17,798 bases of DNA. Source: an uncultured Clostridia bacterium. Lineage in GTDB: Bacteria > Bacillota > Clostridia > Oscillospirales > Acutalibacteraceae. The stretch covers positions 1-17,798 of the forward strand of contig CAMVNL010000008.1 in NCBI GenBank assembly GCA_947168785.1. The letters are read 5' to 3'. The position numbers and the translations under genes are program-made. Positions 1 to 5,031 of the stretch are shown here, one piece after another (the first letter of the stretch is position 1; every line of letters begins with the position of its first letter). The notes beneath the pieces are model-generated. The model had not been told where the DNA came from. It did no database searches and worked only from the letters and a program-made list of their open reading frames with translations.

Positions 1-360
1 GACCACGCCGGGGACCACCCGCTCCCGGTCGCTGCGGATGGCCATCACGCCGTTGTCGCACTGCCTCGCCAGCGTTTCCCTCTTTTTGAAGACCGGCTCA
101 TACCGGAAGGGCAGCGCCGTTTCCGCTTTTCCCTTTTTCCGTTTTTTCAGCCGCAGCACCAGCGTCATGCCGGGGGCAAGTAGCGCTTGCGGCACGTAAA
201 AGACGTGGGTCTTGCGGTCGTAGGGCTCTTCTATGTTGAACGCGTCGGCAAAGACCTCCCCCGCCGCCTCCAGCGAGACGGCGTAGCAGGGCTTGTCCGT
301 CTGCGCGACAAGCTTGACGGACGTTTCCGTTTTCAGATACGTAATTGACGTGAGCTTCAT
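1..360 (-). CDS. Unrecognised protein, N-terminal 120 residues (runs off the left edge)
   Basis: An open frame runs on the minus strand from an ATG at 358-360 to the window edge without a stop, giving 120 residues. A GGAGGGG ribosome binding site lies 6 bases before the ATG, which fixes the start. The product begins MKLTSITYLK and has alternating polar and hydrophobic residues suggesting beta strands. A basic segment (KKRKKGK, about residues 73-79) follows. There is no signal peptide or membrane segment in this part. I do not recognise the family; the catalytic part, if any, is outside the window. It diverges from the Gfo/Idh/MocA gene and has its own promoter. Confidence is high that it is a real gene and nil for its function. 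Confidence 0.75.
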   Translation of the reverse strand, partial: MKLTSITYLKTETSVKLVAQTDKPCYAVSLEAAGEVFADAFNIEEPYDRKTHVFYVPQALLAPGMTLVLRLKKRKKGKAETALPFRYEPVFKKRETLARQCDNGVMAIRSDRERVVPGVV

Positions 361-379
361 GATGATCCCCTCCGGTTTC

Positions 380-408
380 AGTATATCACGGATTATTTTG
401 ATTGTACA
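380..408 (-). promoter_or_regulatory. SigA-type promoter for the left-edge gene
   Basis: On the minus strand TGTACA (403-408, 4 of 6 matches to TTGACA) is followed after 17 bases by TATACT (380-385). A TG one base upstream of the -10 makes it an extended -10. It lies about 20 bases before the ATG of the leftmost gene, and diverges from the promoter at 432-460. Confidence 0.6.
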
Positions 409-431
409 GAAGGTTTTTGCCGACTTTTCTC

Positions 432-460
432 TTGCAATCGGGCGGCGGTTGGCATATAAT
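432..460 (+). promoter_or_regulatory. SigA-type promoter for the Gfo/Idh/MocA gene
   Basis: TTGCAA (432-437), a 17-base spacer and a perfect TATAAT (455-460). Transcription should begin near 467, about 57 bases before the ATG at 524. The GH5 gene at 7022 has the same hexamers and spacing. Confidence 0.75.
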
Positions 461-468
461 TTTTGATA

Positions 469-490
469 GAAACAGTCGAAAAACCGTTTC
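469..490. promoter_or_regulatory. Inverted repeat at the transcription start, possible operator
   Basis: GAAACAGT (469-476) and ACCGTTTC (483-490) are inverted copies with one mismatch in 8, separated by 6 bases. The repeat sits immediately downstream of the -10 at 455-460, where a bound repressor would block transcription. The GAAAC/GTTTC half-sites resemble those of LacI-family sugar regulators, but no regulator gene is in the window, so this is inference. Confidence 0.4.
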
Positions 491-523
491 ATATTATTCT
501 GCATTTTTTCGGAGAAGAAAGCA

Positions 524-1591
524 ATGAAAACAATCAAAGCGGCCATTATCGGCTACGGCGGGATGGGCGGCTGGCACGCCGACCGCATCCGCGAAATGGA
601 AAAATTCGAACTGGCGGGCGTATGGGACATCGACCCCGCCCGGCTGGAGCTGGCGGAAAGCCGCGGCATCCACGCCTACGGCTCGCTGGAGGAGCTGCTG
701 AGCGACGAAGAGGTGGAGCTGGTCACCATCGCCACCTGGAACGACGTACATAAGCCTTTGGCCATCCAGGCCATGCGGGCGGGCAAGAACGTGATCTCCG
801 AAAAGCCCGTCACCATGACGTCGGAGGACCTGGACGACATGATCGCCGTGGCGAAGGAGACGGGCAAGCTCTTTACCGTGCACCAGAACCGCCGCTGGGA
901 CGACGACTACCTGACCATGAAGAACGTGGTGGACAAAAACGTGCTGGGCAAGGTGTTCCGCATTGAATCCCGCGTGCAGGGCTCAAGGGGCATCCCCGGC
1001 GACTGGCGCAAGGAAAAGGGCCACGGCGGCGGCATGGTGCTGGACTGGGGCGTCCATTTGCTGGACCAGGCGCTGACCCTTTGCGACGACGACAAGCTTG
1101 AGAGCGTGTGGGCCCACGTGACCCACATCACCAACGACGAGTGCGACGACGGCTTCTACACCGAGCTGCAGTTCAAGAGCGGCCTGCGCTACATGGTGGA
1201 GGTCACCACCAACAACTTTATCGAGCTGCCCCGCTGGTACATTCTCGGCGAGAACGGCACCACCGAAATCGACAACTGGGAGCTGGACGGCAAGACCGTG
1301 GTGGTACACGACTGGAGCAAGATCGACTCCGTCCCCGTGAAGGCCGGCACCGGCATCACCAAGACCATGGCGCCCCGCACGGACGAGACCATCCACGAGG
1401 AACCGCTGGAAAAGATCCACGGCCGCTGGACGCAGTATTACGACAATATCTACGACGTGATCCGCAGCGGCGCGGAGCAGATCGTCAGCCACCGGCAGAT
1501 GCGCCGGTGCATCGCGCTGATCGAGGCCATCTTCGCCTCCGCGGAAAAGAACGAGGTCGTCCGCTTCGACGACCGTTATTACAGAGCGTAA
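524..1591 (+). CDS. Gfo/Idh/MocA family NAD(P)-dependent oxidoreductase
   Basis: 355 residues, the usual length for the family, and probably cytoplasmic since there is no signal peptide. The N-terminal Rossmann fold has GYGGMG at residues 10-15 for NAD(P) binding, and ISEKPVTM follows with the family's EKP motif (93-95). The C-terminal catalytic half contains GGGMVLDWGVHLLDQ (168-182), the typical GG-x-D-x-x-x-H-x-x-D signature with D174 and H178. Enzymes of this family oxidise or reduce sugars and cyclitols, such as inositol or glucose derivatives. The substrate here cannot be read from sequence. The start is supported by GGAG at 511-514, and by a promoter upstream. A terminator-like hairpin follows directly, so it is probably mainly transcribed alone, with read-through into the DUF4434 gene possible. 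Confidence 0.93.
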   Translation: MKTIKAAIIGYGGMGGWHADRIREMEKFELAGVWDIDPARLELAESRGIHAYGSLEELLSDEEVELVTIATWNDVHKPLAIQAMRAGKNVISEKPVTMTSEDLDDMIAVAKETGKLFTVHQNRRWDDDYLTMKNVVDKNVLGKVFRIESRVQGSRGIPGDWRKEKGHGGGMVLDWGVHLLDQALTLCDDDKLESVWAHVTHITNDECDDGFYTELQFKSGLRYMVEVTTNNFIELPRWYILGENGTTEIDNWELDGKTVVVHDWSKIDSVPVKAGTGITKTMAPRTDETIHEEPLEKIHGRWTQYYDNIYDVIRSGAEQIVSHRQMRRCIALIEAIFASAEKNEVVRFDDRYYRA

Positions 1592-1597
1592 CCGCAC

Positions 1598-1634
1598 ATC
1601 CCCTGCCACACTTTCCGCGCGGCGGGGGATTTTT
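1598..1634 (+). terminator. Rho-independent terminator after the oxidoreductase
   Basis: A 10-pair stem (1598-1607 with 1621-1630, one G-U pair) with a 13-base loop is followed by a run of five T. The ribosome binding site of the next gene (GGAGG, 1641-1645) starts only 7 bases later. The hairpin may therefore act as a partial terminator or attenuator in front of the DUF4434 gene, for which I see no separate promoter. Confidence 0.7.
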
Positions 1635-1652
1635 GTATGAGGAGGAACCGCC

Positions 1653-2711
1653 ATGCTGTCAAAAATCATCACCGCGTTTTTTCTGCTGATCGCCTCGCTC
1701 CTTCGTCTGACGCCCGCGCCGGAGCCGAAATGCGAGGCGCTGGTCTCCGGCAGCTTTATCCAGCCATGGTACTGCGCCGACTGGGACGACGCCCGTTGGG
1801 ATCAGGAAACCGCCTGGATGAAGGAGGCGGGGCTGGACACGCTGATTTTGCAGCGGACGGCGTATCTGGATGAAAACGGCGTGTGGACCGCGCATTACCC
1901 CTCCGAGCTTCCCGCCCTGCGCGGCGGCTGTCAGGGGGACGTCGTCGGCCGCGCCCTGAAAAGCTGCAAAAAGGCGGGGCTCCGGGTCTTCGTGGGGCTG
2001 GCGGATTTCAGCGGCTGGTGGAACGGCGCGGGGCTTTCCCCCGACTGGGAGACGGTCTGCGACGTGACGACGCAGATGCAGGAAGAGATCTGCCGCCTGT
2101 ACGGGGACGACTACGGCGAGACGCTGTACGGCTGGTACTTCGCGCCGGAGATCACCAACAACCCCCTGATGAAAGCGAGCCTGCCCCGCATCATCGCGGG
2201 CTTCAACAAGGCGCTGGATCAGGCCACCGCCCTCGACCCCGCCATGCCCATGCTGATCAGCCCGTTTTATTCCGAATATATGGCGGTTCCGTCGGTGACG
2301 GCCACGCTGCCCATGTGGCAGATCTTTCTGAACGCGGCGCATTTGCGGGACGGGGATATCTTCTGCCCGCAGGACGCGGTCGGCGCGGCCTGGACGAGGG
2401 AAAAGAGTCTGGAAAAGGTGTGGCAGATGTACGCCGCCGCGGTGAGCAGCGCCAAGGCGGACGTGAAGCTGTGGGCCAACTGCGAGAACTTTATTTCCGC
2501 TCAGGCGGGAGGGCTCTTGCAGCCGCCCGCCAACGGGCTGACGGAGAACGTCCCCGCCCCCATGGACCGCTTTGCATGGCAGCTGGAGACCGCCAGCCGG
2601 TACGCGGAAAAGCTCGTGTGCTTTTCCATGAACCACTATTACAGCCCCTTTACCGACGAGGCAGCCTATGAAACGTATCTCAACTATGCCGCCGCAGTCG
2701 GCGGAGGCTGA
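1653..2711 (+). CDS. Secreted DUF4434-type TIM-barrel protein (glycosidase-like)
   Basis: 352 residues. The N-terminus (about 1-22) is a hydrophobic signal or anchor segment. The body starts with SGSFIQPW and KEAGLDTLILQRTAY, the pattern of the DUF4434 family, which folds like clan-A glycosidases. WYFAPEITNN puts a glutamate (E166) at the end of a predicted strand, and LWANCENF puts another at E278. Both are in positions where catalytic glutamates sit in such barrels, but catalysis is unproven for the family. The start is set by GGAGG 7 bases before the ATG. No lipobox is seen. It follows the oxidoreductase across a hairpin with no promoter of its own that I could find, so expression may depend on read-through. 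The family call is from remembered sequence pattern and is fairly secure; activity is unknown. Confidence 0.85.
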   Translation: MLSKIITAFFLLIASLLRLTPAPEPKCEALVSGSFIQPWYCADWDDARWDQETAWMKEAGLDTLILQRTAYLDENGVWTAHYPSELPALRGGCQGDVVGRALKSCKKAGLRVFVGLADFSGWWNGAGLSPDWETVCDVTTQMQEEICRLYGDDYGETLYGWYFAPEITNNPLMKASLPRIIAGFNKALDQATALDPAMPMLISPFYSEYMAVPSVTATLPMWQIFLNAAHLRDGDIFCPQDAVGAAWTREKSLEKVWQMYAAAVSSAKADVKLWANCENFISAQAGGLLQPPANGLTENVPAPMDRFAWQLETASRYAEKLVCFSMNHYYSPFTDEAAYETYLNYAAAVGGG

Positions 2712-2755
2712 CGGAGCAGGCCGCAGCAGATCACCTTTTTGCGGCAGACGAAATA

Positions 2756-2788
2756 CAGATCCCCGGACGATGACCGTCCGGGGATCTG
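2756..2788 (-). terminator. Perfect 14-pair hairpin between convergent genes
   Basis: 2756-2769 and 2775-2788 are perfect inverted repeats with a 5-base loop. The hairpin lies 44 bases after the DUF4434 stop and 46 bases after the DUF4234 stop (minus strand). On the minus strand it is followed by TATTTCGTC, a weak T-tract; the plus-strand side is GC-rich. It most likely serves the minus-strand gene and may stop both. Confidence 0.6.
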
Positions 2789-2834
2789 CGCGCTTGCGGC
2801 GATGAAAACCGCCGTTGTTTTGTGATTGCTTCAA

Positions 2835-3404
2835 TCAGCCGATATGGTTGTAGCTGTCGTTCATCAGGTTGACGGATTTGAAGAATTTGTGGGCAAAGAT
2901 GAAGGGGCCGACGATGATCAGCGAACCCAGCACGCCCCACAACCACATATCCGACGCGCTGAAGCTGTAGCTGATCTGACGCCGTTTGAGCTCGTCGCCG
3001 ATGCGGTTGCACAGACGGTGCATCCAGACGATAGAGGCGATCTCAAGGGTGAAGGGGCCAACGATGAAGAACAGCAGATAGAAATTCATGCTCTTCTTGC
3101 CGTCATAGCGGGAGCAGACCGTATTCACGTCGTCGGTAATATTGCCGTTGCAGATGAGCCCGTAGATGCCGAAGGTGATCAGGGACAGCAGAAACGTCTT
3201 GATGAAGCTTCTGTTGGTTCTCAGCTGCCGGCCGGGGCCCATCGGCTGCGCGTTCATCGGCTGCGGATTCTGGTATTGATACTGACTTTGATACTGATAC
3301 TGGGGCTGGGGCGGCGTTGGGGGCTGAGGGGTAATTTTGGCGCCGCAGTTGGAACAGAATACGGCGTTCGCTTCCAGAGGGGCGTTACAGTTGGGACAAT
3401 TCAT
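2835..3404 (-). CDS. Zinc-ribbon membrane protein with DUF4234 domain
   Basis: 189 residues. The N-terminus is a short zinc ribbon with two CxxC pairs (CPNC at 3-6, CSNC at 17-20). A Pro/Gln/Tyr-rich linker follows (about 26-55). The rest fits DUF4234: hydrophobic segments near 66-84, 106-127 and 153-172, with the family-like stretch FLLSLITFGIYGL at 71-83. It should be an integral membrane protein with a cytoplasmic zinc-binding head; the role of the family is unknown. The start is supported by AGGAGG 7 bases upstream. It shares its N-terminal design and its promoter with the DUF898 gene at 3990-4805, so the two are likely expressed together as separate transcripts. The domain call is reliable; no function is proposed. 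Confidence 0.88.
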   Translation of the reverse strand: MNCPNCNAPLEANAVFCSNCGAKITPQPPTPPQPQYQYQSQYQYQNPQPMNAQPMGPGRQLRTNRSFIKTFLLSLITFGIYGLICNGNITDDVNTVCSRYDGKKSMNFYLLFFIVGPFTLEIASIVWMHRLCNRIGDELKRRQISYSFSASDMWLWGVLGSLIIVGPFIFAHKFFKSVNLMNDSYNHIG

Positions 3405-3469
3405 AAAAAACCTCCTGTTATTTCCCTGACGATAGCCGATTAACGGTTCGTCGGGAGATTACAAGTACA

Positions 3470-3498
3470 AGAATAGCATGATTTGTGCATTCTGTCAA
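3470..3498 (-). promoter_or_regulatory. SigA-type promoter for the DUF4234 gene
   Basis: On the minus strand a perfect TTGACA (3493-3498), a 17-base spacer and TATTCT (3470-3475). Transcription should start near 3463, giving a leader of about 59 bases. The hexamers, the spacer length and the last three spacer bases (TGC) match the DUF898 promoter at 4867-4895. Confidence 0.85.
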
Positions 3499-3669
3499 CC
3501 GGATTTGCGCTTTTTCGACAGCCATGATGCGGCGTCCTCCCTGCGGCAGCCGGCCGCGCCGCCGTATTTTACATTCGGCCCTGACGGTTGCTTTTCGCGA
3601 AAAAAGGTTCATCACGGATAATTGTGGGGTAGCGGCAAAAGGGATTTGTCGGGGCGACGCGCCTTTCAC

Positions 3670-3691
3670 GTAGCGCGGCTCCGTGAGCCGC
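3670..3691 (+). repeat. REP-like unit: GTAG followed by a 7-pair hairpin
   Basis: GTAGC is followed by the stem GCGGCTC, loop CGT and GAGCCGC. A GTAG foot before a short GC hairpin is the architecture of REP sequences recognised by REP-associated tyrosine transposases. It is one of four units in the window and is paired head to head with the unit at 3783-3804. Confidence 0.6.
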
Positions 3692-3782
3692 CCCGCCGAA
3701 GGCGGTTCCAGACGTAAACAACCTAATAAATCCAATGTTTTGGCAAAATTCCAACGTTCCAAAAATCGGAATCGCGTTGCGG

Positions 3783-3804
3783 GCGGATCGCTGATCCGCG
3801 CTAC
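3783..3804 (-). repeat. REP-like unit, inverted partner of 3670-3691
   Basis: Read on the minus strand: GTAGC, stem GCGGATC, loop AGC, GATCCGC. It has the same layout as the unit at 3670 but two stem positions differ, each with its matching change on the other side, so pairing is preserved. The two units form a head-to-head pair separated by 91 bases, as in bacterial interspersed mosaic elements. Confidence 0.6.
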
Positions 3805-3905
3805 GATTATAGCGGCGCTTCGCACCGCGCCTATCATCCAAAGACCTCGCCAAACTCACAATTTGTCACTCTGATTCTAATCCCACAGAAATCCGTGATG
3901 AACCC

Positions 3906-3946
3906 AAAAAAAGCCGACAGGCGAAGCGTCTGCTTGCCTGCCGGCT
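3906..3946 (-). terminator. Rho-independent terminator of the DUF898 gene
   Basis: On the minus strand an 11-pair stem (3936-3946 with 3912-3922, one G-U pair) is followed by a run of seven T. It ends 44 bases after the DUF898 stop codon. The right end of the inverted-repeat element abuts the T-tract. Confidence 0.85.
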
Positions 3947-3989
3947 GCCGTTCTGTTGACAGATGATTGGATGCGCGCCGCGGACCGGA

Positions 3990-4805
3990 TCAATACCCCA
4001 TGGGGGCGTTGCCGCCCATCGGCGCGTTGTTATCCTGGAAGCCGCCCATGGGAGCGTTACCCATAGGAGCGTGACCCATAGGAGCGTTGCCCATGGGAGC
4101 ATTCCCCACGGGAGCGCCGCCCATAAAGGCGCCCATAGGTGCGCTTGCGTAACCGGGCAGACCGTCCTCAAAGTGGGTGTGCTTGGTTTTCCACTTCTGC
4201 AGCTTGATGGGCACCCACAGGCCGTAGATGCCGATAGTGACGATGGTCAGCAGACCCCAGATGATCCATTTGCCCAGCAGCTGTCCGGCGCGGCCGTCAA
4301 ACGTCAGCCGACGGCCGTTGATGACCGTGTGCTTCACTTCCCAATTGTAGATCATGCAGAAGGCCCACGGGGTGCAGATGAACAGCGTGAGAACGGAGAT
4401 CAGGAAGCCCAGCAGCGTCCAGCCGATCAGCTGCAGCAGACCGCCGTCAAAATAAGAATCCATCTCCGGAGGCACCACGGCGTCCGCGCCCATCGGAGGA
4501 GCGGGCTGCTGGAACTGCGGGGCAGGGGGAGCCGGCGGCTGCGGGGGCTGATACTGGGCCTGCTCCGGCTGCGGGGGCTGATATTGAGCCTGTTCCTGCT
4601 GCGGAGGCTGATACTGAGGCGGCTCCTGCTGATACTGAGCCTGATAAGAATTCTGCTGATATTGGGCCTGATAGGGATCCTGCTGATAGGCGCCCTGGGG
4701 CGTCTGGTACTGGACCTGCTGGGGCTCCTGCGTGAAGGGCACGCCGCAATGCGGGCAGAAGGGGGCGTTGGCCTCTACTTCGCCGTTACAAATAGGACAA
4801 TACAT
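3990..4805 (-). CDS. Zinc-ribbon membrane protein with DUF898 domain and NAPMG repeats
   Basis: 271 residues. An N-terminal zinc ribbon has CPIC (3-6) and CPHC (17-20). A Gln/Pro/Tyr-rich linker (about 25-105) contains repeated QAQYQ and YQPPQ units. The membrane part (about 116-205) fits DUF898: hydrophobic segments near 122-153 and 178-200, with PWAFCMIYNWEVKHT and the F-x-G motif of the family (FDGRAGQLLGKW, 169-180). The C-terminus (about 222-271) is a low-complexity run of NAPMG-type pentapeptides encoded by 15-base tandem repeats. It is predicted to sit in the membrane with a zinc-binding head; the family has no settled function. GGAGG precedes the ATG by 8 bases. The gene has a strong promoter like that of the DUF4234 gene and its own terminator, so it is monocistronic. 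Confidence 0.88.
   Translation of the reverse strand: MYCPICNGEVEANAPFCPHCGVPFTQEPQQVQYQTPQGAYQQDPYQAQYQQNSYQAQYQQEPPQYQPPQQEQAQYQPPQPEQAQYQPPQPPAPPAPQFQQPAPPMGADAVVPPEMDSYFDGGLLQLIGWTLLGFLISVLTLFICTPWAFCMIYNWEVKHTVINGRRLTFDGRAGQLLGKWIIWGLLTIVTIGIYGLWVPIKLQKWKTKHTHFEDGLPGYASAPMGAFMGGAPVGNAPMGNAPMGHAPMGNAPMGGFQDNNAPMGGNAPMGY
4051..4125. repeat. Five tandem 15-base repeats in the DUF898 gene
   Basis: Five consecutive 15-base units begin at 4051, 4066, 4081, 4096 and 4111, of the form GGAGCGTTGCCCATG with a few changes in each. On the minus strand they encode NAPMG pentapeptides (variants HAPMG and NAPVG). The unit is a multiple of three, so gain or loss of copies would change tail length and leave the frame intact. 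Confidence 0.8.
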
Positions 4806-4866
4806 GAAATAACCTCCCGATTTTCTTCATCTTTTCGTCAAGTCGATTTCTCATCCGACAAAAAAG

Positions 4867-4895
4867 AGAATAGCACATTTTCGCCGGTGTGTCAA
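4867..4895 (-). promoter_or_regulatory. SigA-type promoter for the DUF898 gene
   Basis: On the minus strand a perfect TTGACA (4890-4895), a 17-base spacer and TATTCT (4867-4872). The leader is about 55 bases. It is almost the same promoter as at 3470-3498. Confidence 0.85.
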
Positions 4896-4937
4896 CAAAA
4901 ACAGACGGTTTCCGCCCCACTGCGTCGGTTTTTTTAC

Positions 4938-4975
4938 AAAAAAAAAGGGCCCCCGAAGGTCGGTTCGGGGGTCCT
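4938..4975 (-). terminator. Rho-independent terminator of the M6 peptidase gene
   Basis: Arms 4946-4957 and 4964-4975 pair over 12 bases with one mismatch and a 6-base loop. On the minus strand the stem is followed by nine T. It lies 57 bases after the peptidase stop codon and just upstream of the DUF898 promoter, so the two genes are separate units. Confidence 0.88.
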
Positions 4976-5031
4976 TACGGCAGGCGGGCCGTTGTTGCGG
5001 CGGCCCGCGCCGGCTGCGTCAGCATGGCCGC

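Larger units (their letters stand above)
3607..3904. mobile_element. MITE-like element with terminal inverted repeats, no transposase
   Basis: 3607-3630 and 3881-3904 are inverted copies matching at 20 of 24 positions, with the outer 14 bases (GGTTCATCACGGAT) perfect. Seven A residues abut the left end (3600-3606), and seven A lie one base outside the right end (3906-3912). These could be a target-site duplication, or just an A-rich target. The right-hand run is also the T-tract of the DUF898 terminator. Inside are two inverted GTAG hairpins and several smaller GC-rich hairpins. There is no plausible gene. The size, terminal repeats and lack of coding fit a miniature inverted-repeat element moved in trans. 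The mobility is inference. Confidence 0.55.
3405..3989. other. 585-base intergenic region between the two zinc-ribbon genes
   Basis: From right to left in minus-strand order this stretch holds the terminator of the DUF898 gene, an inverted-repeat element with two GTAG hairpins (3607-3904), about 100 bases with only a 12-base palindrome (3592-3603) standing out, and the promoter and leader of the DUF4234 gene. Open frames of up to 139 codons cross it, but they have no ribosome binding site, run through the promoter and repeats, and look non-coding. Confidence 0.7.

Noticed and set aside
3418..3837. Open frames of up to 139 codons between the DUF4234 and DUF898 genes
   Set aside because: They cross a strong promoter, the terminal repeat and both GTAG hairpins, lack ribosome binding sites, and have basic, low-quality composition. 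They are best explained as chance frames in a GC-rich repeat.
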